Source: Nitrosopumilaceae archaeon
Lineage (GTDB): Archaea > Thermoproteota > Nitrososphaeria > Nitrososphaerales > Nitrosopumilaceae
Length of the DNA: 64,000 bases
Direction: 5' to 3'
NCBI GenBank assembly: GCA_900620265.3
Contig: UYNY03000031.1
Location: forward strand, 21,308 to 85,307
Under the pieces are notes generated by a model. It was not told the DNA's origin, ran no database searches, and saw only the letters and a program-made list of their open reading frames with translations. Numbering within the stretch: the stretch's first letter is position 1; every line of letters begins with the position of its first letter. Shown here one piece after another: positions 49,897 through 58,098 of this stretch. A program made the position numbers and the translations under genes.

Positions 49897-52551
49897 ATGA
49901 GGTACGTATACCCCTTCAGGGAGGGGGACGGCTCTGACAGGCGGCTGCTCGGCGGCAAGGGGGCCGGGCTCTGCGAGATGACGAGGCTGGGCCTGCCGGT
50001 CCCGCCGGGGTTCGTGATCACCACCACCGCGTGCAAGAGATACTACGAGGGGCGGAAGGGCCTCCCGAAGGGCGTCATGAAGCAGGCCGCGGCCGGCATC
50101 AGGCGGATGGAGAAGGAGACTGGGAAAAAGTGGGGGTCGCCAAGGGACCCGCTCCTAGTCTCGGTAAGGTCCGGGGCGGCAATATCAATGCCCGGCATGA
50201 TGGACACGGTGCTAAACCTCGGGCTCAACGACGAGACGGTCGCGGGGCTCTCATCTAGCAGCGGGGACGAGAGGTTCGCGTGGGACTCTTACAGGAGGTT
50301 CGTGCAGCTGTTCGGCAAGGTGGTCTTTGGGGCCGACGACTCTAGGTTCGAGGCGATGCTCGCAAGGGCCAGGAAGGAGGAGGGCGCCGATGACGACTCT
50401 GGGATCGGCGCGGCCGCGCTCAAAAAGCTGGTCCGCGCGTTCAAGGCCGAGTGCAGGAGGGCGTCGGGCAGGGCGTTCCCGTCGGACCCGGGCGAGCAGC
50501 TGGAGCTTGCAGTCAGGGCCGTCTTTGAGAGCTGGTCCGGCGAGCGCGCAAAGGTATACAGGGAGAAGAACGGGATCACGCGCGATATAGCCGACGGGAC
50601 GGCGGTCAACGTGGTGGCGATGGTGTTCGGCAACATGGGGGGCGACAGCGCGACGGGCGTCGTGTTCACGCGCAGCCCCGGTGACGGCTCGCGCAGGCTG
50701 TACGGCGAGTACCTCGTCAACGCGCAGGGCGAGGACGTGGTGGCTGGCGCCAGGACTGGCAGCCCAATCGCCGAGCTGAAGAAGGCAATGCCCGCCCCGT
50801 ACGGCCAGCTCGAGAGGACGTGTGCCCGGCTCGAGAGACACTACCGCGAGCCGCAGGACATCGAGTTTACCATCGAGCGCGGCACGTTCTACCTGCTGCA
50901 GACAAGGTCCGCAAAGATGAACGCGGCCGCCATGGTGCGCACGTCAGTCGAGATGAAGTCCGAGCGCCTAATATCAAGGGACAGGGCGCTCGCAAGGCTG
51001 GATCCGGCCATGCTGGAGCAGCTGCTGCACCGCACCATCGACCCGCAGGCCGCAAGGGGCGCGCGGCGCCTTGCCGCCGGGATAGCGGCCTCACCGGGGG
51101 CGGCATCAGGCGAGGCCATATTCGACACCCGGCGCGCGGCCGAGCTGGGCGCGGCCGGCAGGGACGTCATCCTGGTCCGCGAGGAGACGCGCCCCGAGGA
51201 CGTGCCGGCCTTCTTTGAGGCGGCGGGGATACTGACCAGCAGGGGCGGCAAGACGTCCCACGCGGCGGTCGTGGCGCGGGGCATGGGCAAGCCGTGCGTG
51301 GTCGGGTGCTCGTCGCTTGCCATCGGGACGTCCTCGTTCAGGGCCGGCGGGGCCACCATCAGGGAGGGGGACCAGATAACCATAGACGGCAGCACGGGGG
51401 CGGTATACGCCGGCAGGATGCCGACAGTCGAGCCAAAGATGACGGAGCACTTTCGCACCGTCATGTCGTGGGCGCAAAAGGCAAAGAGGCTCGGCGTCCG
51501 CGCCAACGCGGACACGCCGGAGGCCGCTCGCCTGGCAAGGCGCCTCGGGGCCGGCGGCATCGGGCTGTGCAGGACCGAGCGCATGTTCAACGGGGCGGAC
51601 AGGATCGGGACGTTCGTCGAGATGATAATGGCGCCCGACGGCGCCTCTAGGGCCAGGTCCCTGAAGAAGCTCGGCGCCCTGCAGCGGCGCGACTTTGCCG
51701 GGATATTCAGGGCGATGGCGGGGCTGACCGTCACGATCCGGCTGCTCGACCCCCCGCTGCACGAGTTCCTCCCGGACCCCGCAGAGCTCGAGTCGCGCAT
51801 ACGGCGCATGGAGTCAGGCGGCGGGCGCGGGCTGGCCGCCGCCAGAAAGATGCTCGCGCGGGCCCGCGAGCTTGCCGAGACCAACCCGATGATGGGGCAC
51901 AGGGGCGTCCGCGTCGGCGTCACGTACCCCGAGATATACAGGATGCAGGTGCGCGCAGTCTTTGACGCTCTCGCCTCGCAAAAGGGCAAGGCTGCGCGCC
52001 CGCAGGTGATGGTGCCGCAGGTGTGCGGGACCGGCGAGCTGGAGCACGTCAGGCAGATATTCGACGAGGAGAGGAGGGACGCCGAGAGAAGGCACGGCAG
52101 GAGGCTCAACGTGGCGTTCGGCACGATGATAGAGGTCGTCAGGGCGGCGCTCGTCGCCGGCGACCTTGCCGGCACGGCCGAGTTCTTTAGCTTTGGCACG
52201 AACGACCTCACGCAGGGCACGTTCAGCTTTAGCAGGGAGGACGTCGAGGCAAAGTTCCTGCCAGAGTATGTGGAAAAGGAGATTCTAGAGCGCAACCCGT
52301 TCCAGTCGCTTGACGCGGACGGGGTCGGGCGGCTCGTCAGGATGGGGACCGAGGCCGGGCGCAAAGCAAGGCGCGGCATGGAGGTCGGGATCTGCGGCGA
52401 GCACGGCGGGGACCCCGGATCGATCCGGTTCTGCCACGAGGCCGGGCTCAGCTATGTGAGCGCCTCGCCGCACAGGATACCCATCGCGATAGTGGCGGCG
52501 GCCCAGGCGGCGATCGCGGCGGGGGCCGGGCGCAGGTCCCGCGCGCGCTGA
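49897..52551 (+). CDS. ppdK: Pyruvate, phosphate dikinase
   Basis: 884 residues. It interconverts pyruvate, ATP and phosphate with PEP, AMP and diphosphate, giving PEP for gluconeogenesis from fixed carbon. Key segments: LLGGKGAGLCEMTRLGLPVP (nucleotide domain), the swivelling His domain LTSRGGKTSHAAVVARGMGK, and the PEP domain GIGLCRTERMF and FGTNDLTQGTFSFSREDVE. The ATG at 49897 lies 27 bases after GGTTTAATACC, so the open frame to 49801 is not used. Confidence 0.97.
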   Translation: MRYVYPFREGDGSDRRLLGGKGAGLCEMTRLGLPVPPGFVITTTACKRYYEGRKGLPKGVMKQAAAGIRRMEKETGKKWGSPRDPLLVSVRSGAAISMPGMMDTVLNLGLNDETVAGLSSSSGDERFAWDSYRRFVQLFGKVVFGADDSRFEAMLARARKEEGADDDSGIGAAALKKLVRAFKAECRRASGRAFPSDPGEQLELAVRAVFESWSGERAKVYREKNGITRDIADGTAVNVVAMVFGNMGGDSATGVVFTRSPGDGSRRLYGEYLVNAQGEDVVAGARTGSPIAELKKAMPAPYGQLERTCARLERHYREPQDIEFTIERGTFYLLQTRSAKMNAAAMVRTSVEMKSERLISRDRALARLDPAMLEQLLHRTIDPQAARGARRLAAGIAASPGAASGEAIFDTRRAAELGAAGRDVILVREETRPEDVPAFFEAAGILTSRGGKTSHAAVVARGMGKPCVVGCSSLAIGTSSFRAGGATIREGDQITIDGSTGAVYAGRMPTVEPKMTEHFRTVMSWAQKAKRLGVRANADTPEAARLARRLGAGGIGLCRTERMFNGADRIGTFVEMIMAPDGASRARSLKKLGALQRRDFAGIFRAMAGLTVTIRLLDPPLHEFLPDPAELESRIRRMESGGGRGLAAARKMLARARELAETNPMMGHRGVRVGVTYPEIYRMQVRAVFDALASQKGKAARPQVMVPQVCGTGELEHVRQIFDEERRDAERRHGRRLNVAFGTMIEVVRAALVAGDLAGTAEFFSFGTNDLTQGTFSFSREDVEAKFLPEYVEKEILERNPFQSLDADGVGRLVRMGTEAGRKARRGMEVGICGEHGGDPGSIRFCHEAGLSYVSASPHRIPIAIVAAAQAAIAAGAGRRSRAR

Positions 52552-52611
52552 CGGCGCAGATCACGATCCCGCGGATCCCCGCCCGATCAGCACGTCCGGT
52601 TTTCCACAGGA

Positions 52612-53250
52612 TCAGCGTGCAGCCTGGCGCTGGTGTCTGTTAAGGCGTTCAATCACCCCCAGCCTCGCCTCAAGATCCTCCTTGGTGACCCAGAACGCGG
52701 GGATGCCCCTGTCTGCCAGCATTGCTATGAACCCCTCATAGCCAAGGCCGGATATGGTGGCGGACTTTGCCACCGTGGTCCTCCTCTTGAAGAGCGAGAC
52801 TGCCGCCTCGACCCTGCACTTTTCAAACGCATCGTGCTCTGAAGCGCCGTCCATCTCCTCCGGGAACGTGGCATAGACGTACGAGATCAGCTCCGCGTCA
52901 GACATGTCGTTCATCAGATCCTTTGTAATCGTCATGGCCCCCCTCAGCTTCTCGCCGGCCGCGTCCCACGAGGCACCGACCTCAGGCAGGGCGGAGTCGG
53001 GAAGCGAGAGCGGGCCGCCCCCGTCCCACGTTATCTCACCCGACTCCAAGGCGGCCTCGCACGCGCGGCGCACGAGCGGGCCATACGGGTCGTAGCCGCC
53101 GCCAAGATCGAGCCCGGTCCACCCGGCGTGCCTTGATAGCGCAAAGAGCTGCATCTGCAGGCTCTTGAGCGAGGGGACCGGCACGTTAAAGCCTGGCTCC
53201 TCCGTCGGCGAGTACAGGTACAGCCTCACCGTCCACTCGATCCCGTCCAT
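52612..53250 (-). CDS. GPYS/UPF0175-like protein F (divergent member)
   Basis: 212 residues from the ATG at 53250 (ATTTATG about 29 bases upstream). The GPYS segment is degraded to GGGYDPYGPLVRR after SLKSLQMQLFALSRHAGW. The tail keeps the family layout: LMNDMSDAELISYVYATFPE, then SLFKRRTTVAKSATISGLGY and LADRGIPAFW, matching proteins B and D. Single gene between ppdK and the HTH-CBS regulator. Likely regulatory or antitoxin-like by resemblance only. Confidence 0.62.
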   Translation of the reverse strand: MDGIEWTVRLYLYSPTEEPGFNVPVPSLKSLQMQLFALSRHAGWTGLDLGGGYDPYGPLVRRACEAALESGEITWDGGGPLSLPDSALPEVGASWDAAGEKLRGAMTITKDLMNDMSDAELISYVYATFPEEMDGASEHDAFEKCRVEAAVSLFKRRTTVAKSATISGLGYEGFIAMLADRGIPAFWVTKEDLEARLGVIERLNRHQRQAAR

Positions 53251-53327
53251 CGCGCCGCCGGCGGCCTCCCTCCACATAAATGCCCTCGATAGCGCGTTAA
53301 AATACCGGCCCGCGGGACAGGACCCCC

Positions 53328-53879
53328 ATGCTCCCCGGGCTCGGGTCGATAAAGCAGGGGCGGACGCGCCTTGGCATCACGCAGCGAAAGCTGGCCTCGC
53401 TGGCCGGCGTCAGCCCGTCCATGATAAACCAGATAGAGTCGGGGCGCTGCAGCCCCAGCTACCAGACGGCAAGGCGGATATTCGAGGAGCTTGCCAGGCT
53501 CGAGGGCGGATCCTCGCCGCACACGGCCGGCGAGTTCTGCAGCCGCGGCATGGTAAAGATGGGCCCGTCTGACACGCTCGAGTCGGCGCTAAAGAGGATG
53601 CGCGACCTCTCCATAAGCCAGATACCCGTCTTTGACGGGGACGATCCGGTCGGGCTCGTCTCGGAGGACGGCGTGATACGGCACCTCTCGGGGCCCGGCC
53701 CCGGCCTCAAGGGGGCCAGGCTGGCGCAGATGATGGACCCCGTCCCCCCCATAGTGGACGGGTCCACGCCGGCCGGCGTGCTGGTCCCGCTCATACTGCA
53801 CTCAAAGTGCATACTGGTGTCAGAAAAGTCGCGCGTCGTCGGCATCATCACCGCGTCTGACACGCTCAGGATGGTTTAG
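53328..53879 (+). CDS. HTH-CBS transcriptional regulator
   Basis: 183 residues. An XRE-type helix-turn-helix (RLGITQRKLASLAGVSPSMI, NQIESGRCSPSYQTARRIFE) is followed by a pair of CBS domains (SALKRMRDLSISQIPVFDGD, VGLVSEDGVIRHL; CILVSEKSRVVGIITASDTL). CBS pairs bind adenosine nucleotides or SAM, so this is likely a ligand-sensing repressor. The GTTAAAATAC element is centred 26 bases upstream. The last 14 bases overlap the converging epimerase gene. Confidence 0.9.
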   Translation: MLPGLGSIKQGRTRLGITQRKLASLAGVSPSMINQIESGRCSPSYQTARRIFEELARLEGGSSPHTAGEFCSRGMVKMGPSDTLESALKRMRDLSISQIPVFDGDDPVGLVSEDGVIRHLSGPGPGLKGARLAQMMDPVPPIVDGSTPAGVLVPLILHSKCILVSEKSRVVGIITASDTLRMV

Positions 53880-54261
53880 AGCAGATCTCGGCCAGCACGC
53901 CGTGCAGCGACTTTGGGTGTATGAACGCCACACGCGACCCGCCGGATCCACCGCGCACGCCGCCGAGCAGCCTGGCGCCGCACCCCTCGATCCTGGACGC
54001 CTCGGCGTCGGCATCGTCCACGCGCATCGCCACGTGGTGGATCCCGGGGCCGCGCTTTTCGAGGAACTTTGAGATCGGGCCGCCCTCCCCGTGGGGCTCG
54101 AGCAGCTCGATGCGGCAGTTGCCGAGCCGGATCATCGCGATGCGCACGCCCTCGGACTCGACCGTCTCGAACTCGGGGGGCGGGGCGCCAAGCACCCTGC
54201 AGTACGAGGCGGCCGCCTCCTCCACGTCGGGTACCGCGATGGCCACGTGGTCAAGGTCCAA
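53866..54261 (-). CDS. mce: Methylmalonyl-CoA epimerase
   Basis: 131 residues from a TTG directly after the mutase stop. Vicinal-oxygen-chelate fold: LDHVAIAVPDVEEAAASY, RIELLEPHGEGG, GIHHVAMRVDDADA and HPKSLHGVLAEI carry the metal ligands His, Glu, His and Glu. It interconverts (S)- and (R)-methylmalonyl-CoA before the mutase. Third gene of the meaB-mutase-epimerase operon; its end overlaps the HTH-CBS gene. Confidence 0.93.
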   Translation of the reverse strand: MDLDHVAIAVPDVEEAAASYCRVLGAPPPEFETVESEGVRIAMIRLGNCRIELLEPHGEGGPISKFLEKRGPGIHHVAMRVDDADAEASRIEGCGARLLGGVRGGSGGSRVAFIHPKSLHGVLAEICSKPS

Positions 54262-55971
54262 CTAAAAGACCTCCCTCGGGCGGTACTCGCCGAACACCTC
54301 GCGCAGCGCGTTTGCCATCTCGCCGGTCGTGGCGCGCGCGCCCGCAGCCTCTACGATATGCGGGACGAGGTTCCCGTCCCCCTCGGCCGCCCTGCCGAGG
54401 GCCGACAGCGCGGCCTCGCACTTTTTGCGGTCGCGCCTCGAGCGCAGGCGCGCCACGGCGGCCGCCTGCCGCCTGCCGACCCCCTCGTCGATGCGCAGGA
54501 GATCCGGCTCGGCCTCCTCCTCCGTGTACCTGTTGACCCCCACTATGACGCGCTCGCCCCCGTCGGCCTCCCGCTTCAGCCGGTATGCGTTCTTCCGTAT
54601 CTCGGACTGGAAAAAGCCGCGCTCTATGGCCCTTACGGACCCGCCCATCTTTGATATTTTCTTAAGATATGACATCGCCCCCTCCTCTATCCGGGCGCAC
54701 AGGTCCTCCATATAGTGCGAGCCGGCAAGCGGGTCCGCCGTGCGGGCCATGCCGCTCTCGTGGGCCACTATCTGCTGCGTCCGCAGGGCTATCTTTGCCG
54801 ACTGCTCCGTCGGCAGGGCGAGGGCCTCGTCGCGCGAGTTGGTGTGGAGCGACTGGGTGCCGCCGGCGACGGCCGCCATCGTCTGGATGGCCACCCTGGC
54901 GATGTTGTTGTCAGGCTGCTGGGCGGCAAGCGACTCGCCGCTTGTCTGCGTGTGGAAGCGCAGCTGGAGCGACCGCGGGTTTTTTGCGCCAAACTCGTCC
55001 CTCATCATCCTGGCGTATATGCGCCGCGCCGCGCGGAACTTTGCGACCTCCTCGAAAAAGTCCATCGTGCAGCAGAAGAAGAAGGACAACCTCGGCGCAA
55101 AGTCGTCCACCCTTAGCCCCCGGGCGACGCACGTCCTGACGTACTCTGCCGCGTTTGCGATCGTGAACGCCACCTCCTGGACCGCCGTGCAGCCGGCCTC
55201 CCTCATGTGGTAGCCGGATATCGAGACCGGATACCACGACGGGACGTGCTCTGCGCAGTACCCGATTATATCCCCGACGAGCCGCATGGACTGCGCCGGG
55301 GGGAAGATGTACGTGTTGCGGGCGATGTACTCCTTTAGCATGTCGTTCTGGGTCGTCCCGCGCAGCGAGGACGGGTCGGCGCCCTGTGACCGGCCCACCT
55401 GTATATAGTAGGCAAGCAGCATGGCGGCAGTCGAGTTGATCGTCATGGACGTGCTCACCCTTGCGAGCGGTATACCCTTGAACGCCGCCTGCATGTCCTC
55501 CACCGACGCGATCGAGACGCCCACCTTGCCGACCTCGCCCTCTGCGCGCGCAGAGTCCGGGTCGTGGCCCATCTGGGTCGGCAGGTCGAACGCCATGCTC
55601 AGCCCCGTCTGCCCCTTTTCCAGCATGTACTTGAAGCGCGAGTTGGTCTGCGCCGCGTCCCCGAACCCCGAGTACTGGCGCATCGTCCAGAGGCGCTCCC
55701 TGTACATGCCCGGGTGTATACCGCGCGTAAACGGGTACGTGCCAGAGTCCTCCCTCGCGCCGCCGGGCCTCCTGTGGTAGATGCGCGCCACGTCAAGCCC
55801 AGAGTCGGTGCGGTGCACCACGGCCTTCTTGGCGGCCGGCTTTGCTGCGGCGCCCTTTGCGGCGCCCCTCCTTGCAGCAGACTTCTTTGCAGCCGGCCTC
55901 TTTGCCGTTGGCTTCTTTGCAGCCGGCCTCCTTGCAGCCCCCCTCGCAGATCCCCTTGCGGCCCGGCTCAT
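54262..55971 (-). CDS. mcmA1: Methylmalonyl-CoA mutase, catalytic large subunit with Ala/Lys-rich tail
   Basis: 569 residues. It rearranges methylmalonyl-CoA to succinyl-CoA with adenosylcobalamin, in the carbon-fixation cycle of these archaea. Core signatures: TMRQYSGFGDAAQTNSRFKY, GLSMAFDLPTQMGHDPDS, RGTTQNDMLKEYIARNTYIF, QTSGESLAAQQPDNNIARVA. The B12-binding domain is a separate gene at 60.7 kb. Residues 1-50 are an unusual histone H1-like tail (AAKKPTAKRPAAKKSAARRG). The ATG overlaps the meaB stop (ATGA), so the tail is in the translated frame. Confidence 0.95.
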   Translation of the reverse strand: MSRAARGSARGAARRPAAKKPTAKRPAAKKSAARRGAAKGAAAKPAAKKAVVHRTDSGLDVARIYHRRPGGAREDSGTYPFTRGIHPGMYRERLWTMRQYSGFGDAAQTNSRFKYMLEKGQTGLSMAFDLPTQMGHDPDSARAEGEVGKVGVSIASVEDMQAAFKGIPLARVSTSMTINSTAAMLLAYYIQVGRSQGADPSSLRGTTQNDMLKEYIARNTYIFPPAQSMRLVGDIIGYCAEHVPSWYPVSISGYHMREAGCTAVQEVAFTIANAAEYVRTCVARGLRVDDFAPRLSFFFCCTMDFFEEVAKFRAARRIYARMMRDEFGAKNPRSLQLRFHTQTSGESLAAQQPDNNIARVAIQTMAAVAGGTQSLHTNSRDEALALPTEQSAKIALRTQQIVAHESGMARTADPLAGSHYMEDLCARIEEGAMSYLKKISKMGGSVRAIERGFFQSEIRKNAYRLKREADGGERVIVGVNRYTEEEAEPDLLRIDEGVGRRQAAAVARLRSRRDRKKCEAALSALGRAAEGDGNLVPHIVEAAGARATTGEMANALREVFGEYRPREVF

Positions 55972-56876
55972 CGGCGCGCCACCGCCCTTGCCGCCCTCCT
56001 GCCCGCCGAGTACGGGTCGAGGCGGCCCTCCTGCATCAGCCGGACGCAGTCCCTGAAGGTGGCGTCCCTCTCTGCCATCACGGCGACCCTCTCGCGCAGG
56101 CCCGTTAAAACAATATCCCCCAGCTCCGCGGACAGGCTCTCGGGGGTGCTGCGGCGGCCGCGCCTCTCGGCGGACATGGACTCGATCAGGCCGGCCAGCT
56201 CGCCCGTGCCCGTGCCCCGCCTGGCCGAGGTCCGGACGACCCGGGCCCCGCCGGATCTGGCGACAAAGTCGCGCACCGCGTCAAGCAGGCGGCCGGCCCC
56301 CGCAAGGTCCCCCTTGTTGACCACGTAGATGTCCCCTATCTCGGTCAGCCCCGCCTTTATCGCCTGGATGCTGTCCCCCGTGTTGGGGCTAAAGACGACC
56401 ACCGTGATGTCCGCCATGAGTGATATGCCCACCTCCGTCTGGCCGGCCCCGACGCTCTCCACGATCACGGGGTCAAAGCCGGCGTACTCGAGGACGCGGA
56501 TGCTGTTGCGAAGCGACGCCGAGACTGCGCCCGTGGCGCCGCGCGAGGCGATGCTGCGTATGTACGCGCCAGAGTCAGTCGACCCCGACATGCGGACGCG
56601 GTCCCCCAGTATGGCGCCGCCCGTCACGTGGCTGGTGGGATCCACGGCAAGGACGGCCGGCGACATGCCTCGGGCCGCAAGGTCCTGCGCGAGCCTGTCT
56701 ATCAGGGTGCTCTTGCCGGCGCCGGCCGGCCCCGTGATCCCGACGACGCACGACCGGCCCGTCTCCGGGAAGATCTCCTTGATTATCGAGCGGGCCGCCG
56801 CGGGGTCGTCCTCGATGGCCGATATCGCGCGGGCGACGGCGCCGCGCCTCCCCCGCCTCAGGGCCGCAAGATCCAT
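55968..56876 (-). CDS. meaB: MeaB/ArgK-type GTPase, mutase chaperone
   Basis: 302 residues. G1 motif GITGPAGAGKSTLIDRLAQD at about 43-62, LAVDPTSHVTGGAILGDRVR, IVESVGAGQTEVGISLMADI (G3 region) and VVNKGDLAGAG (NKxD, G4). This GTPase loads and protects the B12 cofactor of methylmalonyl-CoA mutase. First gene of the operon; CTTTATTTG is centred 27 bases upstream. Confidence 0.95.
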   Translation of the reverse strand: MDLAALRRGRRGAVARAISAIEDDPAAARSIIKEIFPETGRSCVVGITGPAGAGKSTLIDRLAQDLAARGMSPAVLAVDPTSHVTGGAILGDRVRMSGSTDSGAYIRSIASRGATGAVSASLRNSIRVLEYAGFDPVIVESVGAGQTEVGISLMADITVVVFSPNTGDSIQAIKAGLTEIGDIYVVNKGDLAGAGRLLDAVRDFVARSGGARVVRTSARRGTGTGELAGLIESMSAERRGRRSTPESLSAELGDIVLTGLRERVAVMAERDATFRDCVRLMQEGRLDPYSAGRRAARAVARR

Positions 56877-57246
56877 GCCGGGCCGGGCCCGCAGGGCGCA
56901 AATAAAGCCTTGCGGGCGGGGCCCGCCCGATCGGGCGTGCAGAGCCGCAAATGTTAATATTCGGGCGGGCAGGGGGGCCGCACCGGCGTCGCCCTTGCAG
57001 CATAGGGGTAGTTATCTAATTACCTTTTTTCAACAGGGCCGCGGATACCCGCGTAGCCGGGTGGACCGGTACAGACTCCGGGTATTTTCGCCTGTCGGAT
57101 CATAGGTACAGGCATCCCCGGGACTGGCATCTGATGCAGCTGCGGCGGGCAGGATCCGGGGGACGGGGGGAGCAGGCCACACGGCGTCATGTGCATTCCA
57201 AGCAGGCACTCGTCCCAATGCCAGAAAGTGTGGGATGCTAATCAAG
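56877..57246. other. Intergenic region, no confident gene
   Basis: Holds AT-rich elements (GTTAATATTC at ~56954; TTATCTAATTACC with a T6 run at ~57013-57030) that could be a promoter or terminator. No ORF shows window-like codon use at the right distance from a TATA box. Confidence 0.45.
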
Positions 57247-57459
57247 TCACAGAAATATGCAGTCGTTTTTAATATCAAATGTGACCCTGAGGACACCGTC
57301 AGACTTTAAGTCAAATTCAACCATTTGGTAATCACCAGTTCTCTTGGACTTGATGAGATCGCCACGGTAGAGTTGATCAATTGATCGACTCTCTCCCGAG
57401 TCAAGAAGTCCAGCTTTAGTCGCTTTATTCCAAAAATCATCAATATGACAAGTAATCAT
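57247..57459 (-). CDS. AT-rich hypothetical protein of foreign composition
   Basis: 70 residues. The stretch 57241-57480 is 40% GC by my count (96 of 240 bases), far below the window. Codons are A/T-ended (ATT ACT TGT CAT ATT GAT). The protein is soluble and charged: MITCHIDDFWNKATKAGLLD, SRSIDQLYRGDLIKSKRTGD, then beta-like VEFDLKSDGVLRVTFDI. No family recognised. It follows a 31-residue ORF by 11 bases and was probably gained by transfer. Confidence 0.55.
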   Translation of the reverse strand: MITCHIDDFWNKATKAGLLDSGESRSIDQLYRGDLIKSKRTGDYQMVEFDLKSDGVLRVTFDIKNDCIFL

Positions 57460-57470
57460 ATCACGTAGAC

Positions 57471-57566
57471 TCAGGTTGAATCCCTGATAGATTCCTCATA
57501 GCTTGCATACTCTACCGACTTTATCTTGCCGGACCTGACCGCCTCGACGATCTCCCTCGCAGTCAT
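57471..57566 (-). CDS. 31-residue ORF upstream of the AT-rich gene
   Basis: Codes for MTAREIVEAVRSGKIKSVEY and eleven more residues, a helical, charged peptide with local codon use at its start. A TATATACA element (~57604-57611) points instead to an ATG at 57584, from which five codons are followed by TAG and then this ATG in the same frame. It may be a short antitoxin-like partner or a remnant. Confidence 0.4.
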   Translation of the reverse strand: MTAREIVEAVRSGKIKSVEYASYEESIRDST

Positions 57567-57711
57567 CTACCGAAGACGCTTCATGGGAGGCCGCCACCCT
57601 TGGATGTATATAGACCTATGAAAGCCTGCAGTGCCTGCGGCCGCATACGGTCCACGACGCCTGCCGCCCCCGACCCGATCGGATCCGCGATCGCGCGGCC
57701 CGGGGGCGCCC

Positions 57712-58098
57712 CTACGGCGTCACTATCACCGGCGCCGGCTCCTCGCCGGCCGGCCGTATCTCCGTCTTTACAAAGAGCGTGTCGTGGCCGGGCCGGTATA
57801 TCTCGAGTACGACCGGGTGCGCGGCCCACCCGAACTCCGGCTCGCCGTCAAACGGGATGCCCACCTCGAACGACGGCCCCGCCATCTCCCTGCGGAACGA
57901 CTCCCTCATGCCGAGCACCTCGAGCACGACGCGCTCGGTGGACGCGCCCGCGTCCTCATATGATATCAGCGCCGACCCGCCAGAGTACGACGCTCCGACC
58001 GTGATGCCCTCGGGCAGCTCGGCTCCGCCGGGGGCGAGCGCCAGTGCAAGCCCGGCGGCCAGCAGGGCGGCTGCCGCCCAGAGCAGGCGCCTAGCCAA
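57712..58098 (-). CDS. Secreted hypothetical protein
   Basis: 128 residues from a TTG overlapping the aminopeptidase stop by eight bases. A signal peptide is clear (RRLLWAAAALLAAGLALALA). The mature part is beta-rich: EGITVGASYSGGSALISYED, RVVLEVLGMRE, PVVLEIYRPGHDTLFVKTEI; it resembles an Ig-like exported domain. Second gene of the aminopeptidase transcript. Function unknown. Confidence 0.7.
   Translation of the reverse strand: MARRLLWAAAALLAAGLALALAPGGAELPEGITVGASYSGGSALISYEDAGASTERVVLEVLGMRESFRREMAGPSFEVGIPFDGEPEFGWAAHPVVLEIYRPGHDTLFVKTEIRPAGEEPAPVIVTP

Noticed and set aside
57040..57130. Possible tRNA: TAGCCGGGTGGACCGG looks like a D-arm
   Set aside because: No matching acceptor ends and no T-arm (GTTCRANYC) could be found downstream, even allowing an intron.
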